From assembly GCA_044375555.1 (NCBI GenBank), contig JBILML010000025.1, positions 1 to 43,350 on the forward strand: a stretch of 43,350 nucleotides of DNA. The letters are read 5' to 3'. Numbering within the stretch: the stretch's first letter is position 1; the number at the start of each line of letters is the position of its first letter. Both the position numbers and the translations under genes were made by a program. The notes below the pieces were generated by a model. That model made no database searches, was not told where the DNA came from, and was given only the letters and a program-made list of their open reading frames with translations. Source of the stretch: UBA967 sp044375555 (GTDB taxonomy: Bacteria > Verrucomicrobiota > Verrucomicrobiia > Chthoniobacterales > Terrimicrobiaceae). Shown here one piece after another: positions 8,483-16,245 of this stretch.

Positions 8483-9403
8483 TCATTTCACACCGCAAGC
8501 CAGCACGGTCTGGAAAAACGGCGCCTCGCTTTCGCGCGAAACGATGGACGACTCGATCGCGGTGAAGCCGGCTTTTTTCAGCATGCGCTGGAGCTCGATC
8601 TCGGAAAACCCGAGCCAGACATGGCCGTAGAGCTCGCGCGTTTGTTCGTGCGTGTGGCTGAGGAGGTCGAGAATCAGCACGCGGCCGCCGGGTTTCAGAA
8701 TGCGGTGCGCGGCTTGCAGGGCCCGCTGGGGCGTGGCGGCGTGGTGGAGGGCTTGGCTGAAAAGGGCGAGGTCCACCGTGTCGGCTTCGATTGGCGGTTC
8801 CTCGATGTCACCGAGGCGGTATTCCAGATTGGGGAAGTCGTGCTCCTTCGCGAGCTGCGCGCCGAATTCAACCATTTTCTCGGAGTTATCGATGGCGATG
8901 ACTTGTTTGGCCGTTCGCGCGAGGAGTTGGGAGAGGGTTCCTTCTCCGGCGCCGAGGTCGGCGATCACCATCGGCGGCAGGAGTCGCAACAGGGCGTGTG
9001 ACAGCGCCTGCCACGAGCGACCTGGCACATAGGCGCGGCCGAATTTTCCCGCAAGGCGGTTGAAATACTCGGCCGCCTTGTCTTTGCGTTTCCGCAGCGT
9101 GAAGGCCAGCCGCGCCTTGTCCTCAGGCGCCTCTTTCAATTCCTCCCTCGCCGCCTCCAGAACCGCCCGCGCCGCCGGACCCAAATCCTCCGCTGCCGAG
9201 TAGAAAATGTTTTTTCCAACCCGGCGGTCGCTCACCAAATCCTCGCCCTTGAGCTGCGCGAGTTGGGTCGAGATTCGCGATTGCGCCAAGCCGAGGATTT
9301 CCTGCAATTCGGCGACCATGAGTTCCTCTTCGACCAGCAAGAGCATCAACCGAAGCCGCACCGAATCGGACAGCACGCGCAGAGATTTCAGGATTGACGC
9401 CAT
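8483..9403 (-). CDS. sahR: SahR-like ArsR-family repressor with methylase-type sensor domain
   Basis: This 306-residue regulator joins an N-terminal ArsR winged helix (about 1-90, with the recognition helix around LAQSRISTQLAQLKGEDLV) to a Rossmann methyltransferase domain (about 108-306, SAM motif DLGAGEG at 149-155, then LFSQALHHA and LKPGGRVLILDLL). This is the architecture described for SahR of Proteobacteria. There the methylase-like domain senses S-adenosylhomocysteine and the protein represses the SAM-cycle genes metK, ahcY and metE/H/F. Here it is divergent from metK, with ahcY next, which supports the same role. The ATG at 9403 is chosen because the ArsR domain begins there. The open frame runs on across metK only as a shadow. 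A working methyltransferase activity is not excluded. Confidence 0.85.
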   Translation of the reverse strand: MASILKSLRVLSDSVRLRLMLLLVEEELMVAELQEILGLAQSRISTQLAQLKGEDLVSDRRVGKNIFYSAAEDLGPAARAVLEAAREELKEAPEDKARLAFTLRKRKDKAAEYFNRLAGKFGRAYVPGRSWQALSHALLRLLPPMVIADLGAGEGTLSQLLARTAKQVIAIDNSEKMVEFGAQLAKEHDFPNLEYRLGDIEEPPIEADTVDLALFSQALHHAATPQRALQAAHRILKPGGRVLILDLLSHTHEQTRELYGHVWLGFSEIELQRMLKKAGFTAIESSIVSRESEAPFFQTVLACGVK

Positions 9404-9421
9404 AGAACATATCAATATATT
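9394..9421 (+). promoter_or_regulatory. Candidate metK promoter
   Basis: TTGACG (9394-9399) and TATATT (9416-9421) are separated by 16 bases, each matching five of six sigma-70 consensus positions. A start near 9428 would give metK a leader of about 45 bases. The -35 box lies inside the first codons of the divergent regulator gene. Confidence 0.5.
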
Positions 9422-9427
9422 CGGATA
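9410..9427. promoter_or_regulatory. Candidate SahR operator between sahR and metK
   Basis: An inverted repeat TATC (9410-9413) and GATA (9424-9427) encloses an AT-rich core containing AATATATT. It lies over the putative -10 boxes of both divergent promoters (metK and sahR), where a repressor would block both. Assignment to SahR is inference from position and from the SahR-like neighbour. Confidence 0.45.
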
Positions 9428-9441
9428 CGAAGATAGGTAAA
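9414..9441 (-). promoter_or_regulatory. Candidate sahR promoter
   Basis: Read on the minus strand, TTTACC (9441-9436) and TATATT (9419-9414) are 16 bases apart. Transcription would start only a few bases before the sahR ATG at 9403, so the message would be almost leaderless and autoregulated by the overlapping operator. Confidence 0.35.
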
Positions 9442-9472
9442 GTTTAACCTCAACAAGAAAGACCCATACACC

Positions 9473-10669
9473 ATGTCCCGTCGTTATATTTTCTCCTCCG
9501 AATCCGTTGGCGAAGGCCATCCTGACAAGGTTTGCGACACGATCTCCGATGCCATCCTCGATGCCTGCCTGGCGATCGATAAAACCAGCCGCGTCGCTTG
9601 CGAGACTTTCGTCAAAAGCAACACCGTGGTCGTCGGTGGAGAGATCACCATCCCGAAAATCAAAGGCGCGCCGCTCGATTCCGTTCTCAATATTGGCGAC
9701 ATCATCCGCAAGGCCATTCGTGGCATCGGCTATGTGAATGACGACGATGTTTTCCACGCCGACCGCGTGTTTATTTCTAACCTCCTCACCAGCCAAAGCC
9801 CCGACATCGCCCAAGGCGTCGATGACCGCAAGGCGGAAGGCAAGGCCACCGCTGAGCAAGGCGCTGGAGACCAAGGCCTCATGTTCGGATACGCTTGCAA
9901 CGAAACTCCCGAACTCATGCCCGCCCCGATCATGTTCGCCCACCGCCTCGGCCGCGAACTCACCGCGATCCGCAAATCCGGCAAGGTGAAATGGCTCCGT
10001 CCCGACGCGAAAAGCCAAGTGTCTGTTCTCTATCAAGACAACAAGCCCGTTCGCGTGACCAATGTCGTCATTTCGACCCAGCACACCGACGATGTGAAGA
10101 CCGAGGAAATCCGCCGCTTCATCATTAACAATGTCATCCGCAAGGTGATTCCGAAGGAATTCCTCGACGCCTCGACCGAGTTTTTGATCAATCCCACCGG
10201 CCGTTTTGTCGTGGGTGGACCCCAAGGCGACTCCGGGCTCACCGGCCGCAAAATTATCGTCGATACCTACGGCGGCATGGGCCGTCACGGCGGCGGTGCC
10301 TTTTCTGGAAAAGACCCGTCGAAAGTGGACCGCAGCGCCGCCTACATGGGCCGCTATGTCGCGAAGAATGTCGTCGCCGCCGGCCTCGCCGACCGTTGCG
10401 AAGTCCAATTCGCCTACGCGATCGGTCACCCGCACCCGGTCAGCATCCATATCGATACCTTCGGCACCCACAAAGTGGACGAGGAAAAAATCGAGAAAGC
10501 CGTCAAATCGGTCTTCAGCTTCAAGCCCGCCGACATCGTCAAACAACTCAACCTCCTCCGTCCGTTCTACAGCAAGACGACCAATTACGGCCACTTCGGT
10601 AAGAACGACAAAGACATCACTTGGGAGAAGACGGACAAGGCGGCGGCGTTGAAAAAGGCCGCGCGCTGA
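9473..10669 (+). CDS. metK: S-adenosylmethionine synthetase
   Basis: This 398-residue enzyme makes SAM from methionine and ATP. Family blocks are complete: FSSESVGEGHPDKVCD near the N-terminus (ATP/Mg site), GAGDQGLMFGYA around residue 130, the glycine-rich GGGAFSGKDPSKVDRSAAY loop near 280, and a C-terminal HFG segment. The length is close to the usual 380-400. The gene is divergent from the SahR-like repressor and shares a palindrome with it. Downstream, ahcY is separated by a four-helix-bundle gene with flanking inverted repeats, so the original operon may have been metK-ahcY. The leader is only about 45 bases, too short for a SAM riboswitch. Confidence 0.97.
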   Translation: MSRRYIFSSESVGEGHPDKVCDTISDAILDACLAIDKTSRVACETFVKSNTVVVGGEITIPKIKGAPLDSVLNIGDIIRKAIRGIGYVNDDDVFHADRVFISNLLTSQSPDIAQGVDDRKAEGKATAEQGAGDQGLMFGYACNETPELMPAPIMFAHRLGRELTAIRKSGKVKWLRPDAKSQVSVLYQDNKPVRVTNVVISTQHTDDVKTEEIRRFIINNVIRKVIPKEFLDASTEFLINPTGRFVVGGPQGDSGLTGRKIIVDTYGGMGRHGGGAFSGKDPSKVDRSAAYMGRYVAKNVVAAGLADRCEVQFAYAIGHPHPVSIHIDTFGTHKVDEEKIEKAVKSVFSFKPADIVKQLNLLRPFYSKTTNYGHFGKNDKDITWEKTDKAAALKKAAR

Positions 10670-10693
10670 GGGGACGGGGAGGAGTCTTAAGTT

Positions 10694-10791
10694 TTAAGAA
10701 TTAAGTTTTAAGTTGGCGCTCCCGCGCCGGACTTGATTCGAAAGACGAACGGACTCCACCACCTTTTAAAACTTACAAACTTAATTCTTAA
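10694..10791. repeat. Inverted AT-rich repeat, copies 1 and 2
   Basis: Copy 1 (10694-10713) reads TTAAGAATTAAGTTTTAAGT and is preceded by another TTAAGTTTTAAG unit at 10687-10698. Copy 2 (10777-10791) is the reverse complement over 15 bases. Between them lies a small perfect hairpin, GGCGC-TCCC-GCGCC, at 10715-10728. The structure follows the metK stop and ends 8 bases before the four-helix-bundle start. It may end metK transcription, or mark one end of an inserted unit. Confidence 0.8.
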
Positions 10792-10798
10792 AACTCCC

Positions 10799-11203
10799 AT
10801 GGCCTATCAATCGTTCGAGGATTTGGAAGTCTGGCAGCGGGCTTGCCGTCTGGCTGTGGAGACTTTCGAGGAGTTTCGTTCGTGCGATTTCATCAATTTG
10901 AAAAACCAGATCGAGCGCTCCGCATTGTCGATCCCATCGAACATCGCCGAGGGTGCCGAGCGGGGCGGAACCAAGGAATTTTCCCAGTTCCTGAAAATCG
11001 CCAAAGGCTCCTGCGGCGAATTCCGAACCCAACTCTACATCGCCTCGAAACTCAAAGTCCTCGAATCCCGCAAATCCAAACCCCTCATCACCGAATCCCG
11101 CGAAATCTCGGCGATGATCGAAGGCCTCCGCAAATCCATCACAAACCCCAAAAAACAAAAAACCGAACCCAAGCCCACCGGCTCCCGAACCACCACCACT
11201 TAA
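10799..11203 (+). CDS. Four-helix-bundle protein, S23/IVP family
   Basis: This 134-residue protein has the 23S-intervening-sequence (IVP/TIGR02436) fold. Diagnostic stretches are the opening YQSFEDLEVWQRACRLAV, then RSALSIPSNIAEGAERGG and EFSQFLKIAKGSCGEFRTQL. The C-terminal 25 residues are Lys/Pro/Thr-rich and disordered-looking. Relatives occur inside 23S rRNA genes of some bacteria and as free genes in many Verrucomicrobiota and Bacteroidota; their function is not known, and the fold is shared with the Avd protein of diversity-generating retroelements. The gene is framed by AT-rich inverted repeats, and its stop codon falls inside the right-hand copy. No template repeat or reverse transcriptase is nearby. 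The ATG at 10799 starts at the conserved N-terminus. Confidence 0.9.
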   Translation: MAYQSFEDLEVWQRACRLAVETFEEFRSCDFINLKNQIERSALSIPSNIAEGAERGGTKEFSQFLKIAKGSCGEFRTQLYIASKLKVLESRKSKPLITESREISAMIEGLRKSITNPKKQKTEPKPTGSRTTTT

Positions 11204-11228
11204 AACTTAATTCTTAAGACTTAAAACT
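11198..11228. repeat. Inverted AT-rich repeat, copy 3
   Basis: Bases 11198-11217 are the exact reverse complement of the 20-base copy 1 at 10694-10713. A further CTTAAAACT unit follows at 11220-11228. The copy includes the stop codon of the four-helix-bundle gene and ends 3 bases before the ahcY ATG at 11232, leaving no room for a Shine-Dalgarno sequence outside the repeat. Confidence 0.85.
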
Positions 11229-11231
11229 CTC

Positions 11232-12749
11232 ATGCCCACAAAATCCGCTTCCAAAAAACAAAACGCCTCCGCTGCAGCCGTCCTTGCCGAACTCACCGCC
11301 GCGACTGCCGACCTCGCCAAATACTCGGCCGCCACGCCCAAGGGCGCCGACTACATCGTTGCCGACATCTCGCTCGCCGAGTGGGGCCGCAAGGAAATCT
11401 CCGTCGCCGAGCATGAAATGCCGGGCCTGATGGCAGTTCGCAAAAAATACGCGAAAGCCAAGCCTCTCAAAGGCGTGCGCGTCACCGGATCGCTCCACAT
11501 GACGATCCAGACGGCGGTTCTCATCGAGACTCTCGTCGAACTCGGCGCGGAAGTGCGCTGGGCAAGCTGCAATATTTTTTCCACTCAAGACCACGCGGCC
11601 GCGGCCATCGCCGAAACCGGCACGCCGGTCTTTGCCTGGAAGGGTGAGACGCTTGAAGAGTATTGGGAACTCACCCTTAAGGCCATCACCTTCCCGGGCA
11701 ACGAAGGCCCTCAACTCGTCGTCGATGACGGCGGTGATGTGACGCTTCTGATCCACAAAGGCGCAGAACTCGAGAAGGGCGACAAGTGGGCCTACCAACC
11801 CGCCGACAACCATGAGGTTTCCGTCGTTAAAGCCCTCCTCCGCCGCGTGGCCAAAGAGCGCCCCGGCTACTGGACCAAGGTCGCGAAGGCCTGGAAGGGC
11901 GTTTCCGAGGAGACCACGACTGGCGTTCACCGCCTCTACCAGCTCGCCGAGCAAGGCAAACTCCTCGTCCCCGCGATCAATGTGAATGATTCCGTGACCA
12001 AATCGAAATTCGACAACCTCTACGGATGCCGCGAGTCCCTCGCCGACGGCCTCAAGCGCGCGACCGATGTCATGATCGCCGGTAAAGTCGCCGTCGTCTG
12101 CGGTTACGGCGATGTCGGCAAAGGCAGCGCCCACTCGCTCCGCGCCTACGGAGCCCGCGTCATCGTTACCGAAATCGATCCCATCAACGCCCTCCAAGCC
12201 GCCATGGAAGGCTTTCAGGTCAACACCATCGAAAGCACCCTCGGAGTCGGCGACATCTATGTCACCACCACCGGTAACAAAGACATCATCACGCTCAAGC
12301 ACATGCTCGCCATGAAAGACCAGGCGATTGTTTGCAACATCGGCCACTTCGACAACGAAATCCAAGTCGAGCAGCTCAAGAAGCACAAAGGCATCCGTTG
12401 CGAGAACATCAAACCGCAATACGACCGCTACTACCTCCCCGGCGGCAAGAAGAGCATCTACATGCTCGCCGACGGCCGTCTCGTGAACCTCGGCTGCGCC
12501 ACCGGCCACCCGAGCTTCGTGATGTCGAATTCCTTCACGAACCAGACGCTCGCCCAAATCGACCTCTGGCAGAACAAGGACAAATACAAAAAGACTGTCT
12601 ACCGCCTGCCCAAGCAACTCGACGAGGAAGTCGCCCGCCTGCATTTGGAAAAAATCGGCGTCGTGCTCACGAAGCTCACGAAGGACCAAGCCGAATACCT
12701 CGGCGTCCCCGCCGAAGGCCCTTACAAGCCAGAGCACTACCGCTACTAA
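11232..12749 (+). CDS. ahcY: S-adenosylhomocysteine hydrolase
   Basis: This 505-residue NAD-dependent enzyme splits S-adenosylhomocysteine into adenosine and homocysteine, completing the SAM cycle with metK. Diagnostic blocks are ISLAEWGRKEI and GSLHMTIQTAVLIETL in the substrate domain, FSTQDHAAAAIAE, the NVNDSVTKSKFDNLYGCRES active-site region (given here as NVNDSVTKSKFDN and YGCRES), the NAD loop GYGDVGKG near residue 290, and the terminal KPEHYRY. It is longer than many bacterial forms (430-470) because of an Ala/Lys-rich N-terminal extension of about 25 residues. Its start follows directly on an AT-rich repeat. It converges with the DUF4143 ATPase gene, overlapping by 4 bases. Confidence 0.97.
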   Translation: MPTKSASKKQNASAAAVLAELTAATADLAKYSAATPKGADYIVADISLAEWGRKEISVAEHEMPGLMAVRKKYAKAKPLKGVRVTGSLHMTIQTAVLIETLVELGAEVRWASCNIFSTQDHAAAAIAETGTPVFAWKGETLEEYWELTLKAITFPGNEGPQLVVDDGGDVTLLIHKGAELEKGDKWAYQPADNHEVSVVKALLRRVAKERPGYWTKVAKAWKGVSEETTTGVHRLYQLAEQGKLLVPAINVNDSVTKSKFDNLYGCRESLADGLKRATDVMIAGKVAVVCGYGDVGKGSAHSLRAYGARVIVTEIDPINALQAAMEGFQVNTIESTLGVGDIYVTTTGNKDIITLKHMLAMKDQAIVCNIGHFDNEIQVEQLKKHKGIRCENIKPQYDRYYLPGGKKSIYMLADGRLVNLGCATGHPSFVMSNSFTNQTLAQIDLWQNKDKYKKTVYRLPKQLDEEVARLHLEKIGVVLTKLTKDQAEYLGVPAEGPYKPEHYRY

Positions 12750-13909
12750 GGCGCCCCGGCGCTCAGCTTCTTCACAAATTCCGGCAATTCCGTGATTGGC
12801 AGGGCGCTCATGCGCTCTGCCAAGGGGAATTCCTCCGATCCGGGATACACCACCCAGAGGTGATCCAGGCCGAGATCATTCAAGGCGGCATGCATCGATT
12901 TGGAGGTTGATGGAGCATCGGATCGTTTGAACTCGAAGCCGAGACGCTTGCCTTGGTGGAGGAGCATCAAATCCAACTCCGCACCGGCATGGGTGCCCCA
13001 GTAGCAGGCGGTTCGGGAGCCAGTGGCCATGACGAGTTGCTCGATGGCGAATCCCTCCCACGAGGCTCCGACCTTGGGATGTCCGAGGAGTTGGATTCGG
13101 GTTTCCACTTCCAGAAGCGAATGGAGAAGGCCCGAGTCGCGAACATAAATCTTCGGCGACTTGAGTTGGCGTTTTTTCAAATTCTCATGCCACGGCGTCA
13201 ACACGCGCACCATGAATGCCCCGGCGAGGATATCCAGATAACGCCGGGCCGTTGGTTCGCTCGTCCCCATCGCTCGGGCGAATTCTGCTCCGTTCCAGAC
13301 TTGCCCATGGTAATGCGCGATCATGATCCAAAAACGCCGCAAGGATTCCGAGGGAATCGTGATGCCCAGCTGCGGAATATCGCGCTCCAGAAAAGTGCGA
13401 ATGAAGCTCTCGCGCCAATTGGCCGATGCCTCGTCATCCGGCGCCAAAAATGAGCGTGGGAATCCACCTCGAAACCAAAGGTCGCGCCAATTTTCCACTC
13501 CCGTCTCCCGAAGGTCGAAAGGTCCCATATCGACCAAGCCCACGCGGCCGGCCAACGACTCGGAGACCCCTTTGACGAGGCTCGGAGAGGCGCTTCCGAG
13601 CAAGAGAAAGCGCGTTTTGGAGTCGGGACGATCGAGCAAAACCCGGAGTGTTTCGAACAAGGCCGGTTGCCGCTGGATCTCATCAATGACCACCAACCCT
13701 TCCAAGGGTGCCAGAGTTTGTTCCGGTGCCTCCAACTTGCGGCGATCCACCGCCCGCTCCAGATCAAAAAAAGTGAAGTTTCCTTCCGATTCAGCGAAAA
13801 CTCGGGCCAAGGTGGTCTTGCCGCATTGGCGAGGTCCGACAATTCCAACGGCCGGATGCGCCGCAAACGCATTGTGGACAGATTTTAAGGCATCAGATCG
13901 ATCGAGCAT
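12746..13909 (-). CDS. AAA+ ATPase with C-terminal DUF4143
   Basis: This 387-residue protein has an N-terminal AAA ATPase (Walker A GPRQCGKT at 25-32, Walker B LVVIDEIQ at 72-79) and a DUF4143 C-terminal region. The latter includes a winged-helix-like stretch (FARAMGTSEPTARRYLDILAG) and a C-terminal AELDLML...GFEFKRSD pattern that resembles a PD-(D/E)XK nuclease core. Such genes are widespread, usually solitary and often transferred; their function is not established. A good promoter is placed so that the message would start at or next to the ATG. It is a single-gene unit between ahcY and the photolyase gene. Confidence 0.9.
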   Translation of the reverse strand: MLDRSDALKSVHNAFAAHPAVGIVGPRQCGKTTLARVFAESEGNFTFFDLERAVDRRKLEAPEQTLAPLEGLVVIDEIQRQPALFETLRVLLDRPDSKTRFLLLGSASPSLVKGVSESLAGRVGLVDMGPFDLRETGVENWRDLWFRGGFPRSFLAPDDEASANWRESFIRTFLERDIPQLGITIPSESLRRFWIMIAHYHGQVWNGAEFARAMGTSEPTARRYLDILAGAFMVRVLTPWHENLKKRQLKSPKIYVRDSGLLHSLLEVETRIQLLGHPKVGASWEGFAIEQLVMATGSRTACYWGTHAGAELDLMLLHQGKRLGFEFKRSDAPSTSKSMHAALNDLGLDHLWVVYPGSEEFPLAERMSALPITELPEFVKKLSAGAP

Positions 13910-13917
13910 TTGACGCC

Positions 13918-13946
13918 ACTATAATCCTTCAAAAACCAAATATCAA
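13918..13946 (-). promoter_or_regulatory. Promoter of the DUF4143 ATPase gene
   Basis: On the minus strand TTGATA (13946-13941) and TATAGT (13923-13918) are separated by exactly 17 bases; each matches five of six consensus positions. Transcription would begin near 13911, two bases before the ATG at 13909, implying a leaderless or nearly leaderless transcript. Confidence 0.5.
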
Positions 13947-13967
13947 CTTTATATTTTCAAGGATTAT
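13921..13967. repeat. Inverted repeat ATAATCCTT/AAGGATTAT
   Basis: Perfect 9-base arms at 13921-13929 and 13959-13967 enclose 29 AT-rich bases. The right arm covers the last codons of the photolyase gene, and the left arm overlaps the -10 box of the ATPase promoter. It could be an operator or a stem ending photolyase transcription; no T-run follows it. Confidence 0.5.
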
Positions 13968-15495
13968 TGGTGAGTTTTTCGAGAAATTGGCGCGCCTCGT
14001 TTTTGATTTTTTCGCGTTCGGGCTCCGGTCGTTTTTTCCAGGAGTTCACCATCATGCTCGTCCGAGGATTTGAGGCGAAGCGGTCGGCGTGGCGGTCGTA
14101 GAAATCCCAATACAGCAAATTGAAGGGACACGCGCCGGGGCCGGATTTTTTGGCGGGGTCGTAGGCGCAGCCGGAGCAGTAGTTGCTCATCTTCGAAATG
14201 TAGGCGGCCGAGGCGGCGTAGGGCTTGGTGGCCATGAATCCACCGTCCGCATGGAGCGCCATGCCGAGCACATTGGCGGCCATGACCCACTCGTGGGCGT
14301 CAATATACATTTCCAAAAACCAATCGTGCGACTGCTGTGGATCGATCCCGGCGAGGAGGAGGAAATTTCCGAGGATCATGAGTCGCTGGATATGGTGGTT
14401 GTAGGCTGTGCTGCGGACTTCACCGATGACGCATCGGAGGCAGTTCATTGAGGTGTCGCCAGAGTAGAAAAAATCCGGCAGCGGGCGAGTGGCCTGAAGG
14501 GAGTTCGATGCGAGGTAATCGGGCATTTTCAGCCAATACACGCCGTTCACAAATTCCCTCCAGCCGATGATTTGCCGCACGAATCCTTCCACCGCCGCGA
14601 TCGGAGCGCGGCCGTCCCGGTAGGCGCGAATGGCGGCATCGATACATTCCATAGGGAGGAGGAGTCCGAGGTTCAAGGGAGCGGCGATGATGCTGTGAAA
14701 CATCGTGGGGGAGTCGAGCAGCATGAGGTCTTGATAGTCGCCAAAAAGTGCCAGGCGTTTCCCGACGAATTCCTCGAGCAATTCCAGCGCCTGTTCGCGG
14801 GTGTGGGGCAGCCAGAAATCCTCGGCGCGACCGGGGTCGTTCGGAAACCACCGGTTCACCTCGGCGATGGCCTCGAGCACGATGGGATCCTGTGGTCGCA
14901 GCGAAGTCACCGGTCGGGGAGGTTTTGGCGCGCCGTCTTTTTTCCAATCACGGACGGTTTTGCGATTTTCCGAGTCGAAATTCCATGCGCCGCCTTCAGG
15001 TTCCCCATCGGAGAGCATGAGGATGCCGAGATTTTGGCGCATCCTTCGGTAGTGGGACTCCATGAGCAGGCGTTTCTTGCCTTGGGCGGATTTCAAAAAC
15101 TCCGCGCGCGGGGAAACAAACTGACATGTCGGCGTGAGGCGGAGGGGAATCCCGGTTTCGGCGGTGACCTCTTCGAGAGCTTTGAGTTGGGACCAATTGT
15201 TCGGCTCCATCGCGATCAGCGCGGAGGGGTGGTTTTTTTGGAGATGCCCAAGAAGCGCCTCGCGAAAAGTCGGCGTGTCGCCGATCCGGTGATGCTCCAC
15301 CTCCCAACCATGCCCGCGCAATTCCTCGGCGAAGGCCCTCAGCGCGGCGAGGTGGAAGACGCGCTTGATCTTATGGGCCGGCCCCGAGTCGCGCGCCTCG
15401 ATGAGGAGCACGCGATCCCGCCCGACCTCCCCCGCGTCGAGGGCGGTGTTCTCCAAGGTGAGTTGATCGCCAAGAATGAGCAGGGTGTTTTTCAC
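13957..15495 (-). CDS. Photolyase/cryptochrome of the FeS-BCP class
   Basis: This 512-residue DNA photolyase-related protein has the N-terminal DPRP-type domain (begins NTLLILGDQLT) and a C-terminal FAD-binding helical domain. Four cysteines fit the iron-sulfur cluster of bacterial cryptochromes and (6-4) photolyases (PhrB of Agrobacterium, CryB): one in the NCLRCVIGEVRSTAYNHH region near residue 350, and CSGC plus GPGACPF near 438-455. RSTAYNHHIQRLMILGNF and WFLEMYIDAHEWVM are typical of the class, which repairs (6-4) photoproducts by light. It follows a strong terminator that separates it from the outer-membrane protein gene upstream. Confidence 0.9.
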   Translation of the reverse strand: MKNTLLILGDQLTLENTALDAGEVGRDRVLLIEARDSGPAHKIKRVFHLAALRAFAEELRGHGWEVEHHRIGDTPTFREALLGHLQKNHPSALIAMEPNNWSQLKALEEVTAETGIPLRLTPTCQFVSPRAEFLKSAQGKKRLLMESHYRRMRQNLGILMLSDGEPEGGAWNFDSENRKTVRDWKKDGAPKPPRPVTSLRPQDPIVLEAIAEVNRWFPNDPGRAEDFWLPHTREQALELLEEFVGKRLALFGDYQDLMLLDSPTMFHSIIAAPLNLGLLLPMECIDAAIRAYRDGRAPIAAVEGFVRQIIGWREFVNGVYWLKMPDYLASNSLQATRPLPDFFYSGDTSMNCLRCVIGEVRSTAYNHHIQRLMILGNFLLLAGIDPQQSHDWFLEMYIDAHEWVMAANVLGMALHADGGFMATKPYAASAAYISKMSNYCSGCAYDPAKKSGPGACPFNLLYWDFYDRHADRFASNPRTSMMVNSWKKRPEPEREKIKNEARQFLEKLTNNP

Positions 15496-15511
15496 GAAGG
15501 GTATGGAAAAT

Positions 15512-15544
15512 AAAAAAGCCGACTCTTGCGAGTCGGCTTTTTTT
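15512..15544. terminator. Bidirectional rho-independent terminator
   Basis: A GC-rich 8-base stem GCCGACTC/GAGTCGGC (15518-15525 and 15530-15537) with loop TTGC is flanked by A-run 15512-15517 and T-run 15538-15544. On the minus strand it ends the outer-membrane protein gene just before the photolyase gene starts. Confidence 0.92.
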
Positions 15545-15564
15545 GTTGAGTTTCTAAACTGATC

Positions 15565-16086
15565 TTAGAACGCGAAGCGGAGACCAGCGCGGCCGAGGAG
15601 GCCATTCTTCGGATCTTCCGAGGAATAGACATAACGGGCGTCGCTGAAGAGACCGATGTTGTCGGTCACGCGATACTCGAGACCGCCACCGACATGGCCG
15701 AAGCCGTGTCCGACGCCAGTGCCGTAAGCGGCGCCACCGCCGACCATCGCGTAAGGAGCGAGGCCGAAGCAGAATGGGTAACGGATGAAGAGGTTACCAA
15801 TGGTAGCCCATTCCGCGTCGTCGCCGCGGCCGCCGATGAGTTGCTCGACGCCGAGACCGATGTATTTGGTGAAGAAGTAGTTGACTCCGAGACCACCACC
15901 CCAGAAGGGACGGCCGGAATTGTAGAAGGCGCCAGCAGCGAAGGCGTCAACTTGAAGCTCTTGGTCACGGAATTTGCATTCCGGGGCTGGAGCGACGGTT
16001 TCTTTGAAGGTCTTCGCGGTGGTGCCTGCGAAGGCGCCAGTGACGGAGACAGCAACTGCAACGAGTGCGATTGTGAGTTTTTTCAT
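15565..16086 (-). CDS. Small outer-membrane beta-barrel protein
   Basis: This 173-residue exported protein has a clear signal peptide (MKKLTIALVAVAV, cut after AFA near residue 20). The mature part is glycine- and aromatic-rich with alternating hydrophobic residues and ends in GRAGLRFAF, a C-terminal phenylalanine typical of outer-membrane barrels. The length suits an eight-stranded barrel of the OmpA/OmpX/OmpW size. The ATG at 16086 is preferred because it gives a normal signal peptide; the frame extends to a GTG at 16110. It has its own terminator and a candidate promoter, so it is a monocistronic gene. No ligand or role can be assigned. Confidence 0.82.
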   Translation of the reverse strand: MKKLTIALVAVAVSVTGAFAGTTAKTFKETVAPAPECKFRDQELQVDAFAAGAFYNSGRPFWGGGLGVNYFFTKYIGLGVEQLIGGRGDDAEWATIGNLFIRYPFCFGLAPYAMVGGGAAYGTGVGHGFGHVGGGLEYRVTDNIGLFSDARYVYSSEDPKNGLLGRAGLRFAF

Positions 16087-16135
16087 ATGTGGTTTTTTGT
16101 TTTTGGTCACCTTGGGTTAGCAAAGTGATGGGCGG

Positions 16136-16164
16136 TGTATGATGAGTTTTCTAAGGAGGGTCAA
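16136..16164 (-). promoter_or_regulatory. Candidate promoter of the outer-membrane protein gene
   Basis: On the minus strand TTGACC (16164-16159) and CATACA (16141-16136) are 17 bases apart, about 50 bases before the ATG. The -35 is good (5/6) and the -10 poor (3/6). The surrounding 16111-16245 gap is AT-rich and holds no gene. Confidence 0.35.
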
Positions 16165-16245
16165 TTTAATATCGCTTATTTTTAATTAGTAATTCACCCC
16201 ATCTCCCGATTTTTCTATGTATTACAAATTTTGAATCAGCCGAGG

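Noticed and set aside
9428..9472. SAM-responsive riboswitch before metK
   Set aside because: The leader is only about 45 bases and shows no SAM-I, SAM-II or SAH riboswitch core; control by the SahR-like protein is more likely.
9404..10594. Extension of the regulator frame giving a 703-residue protein
   Set aside because: It is the antisense of metK; the ArsR domain begins exactly at the ATG at 9403.
10687..11228. Diversity-generating retroelement around the four-helix-bundle gene
   Set aside because: No reverse transcriptase, template repeat or variable repeat is present; only the Avd-like fold is shared.
11214..12737. Long minus-strand open frame opposite ahcY
   Set aside because: Antisense shadow of a GC-rich conserved gene; its translation is low-complexity and rich in Val, Asp and Gly.
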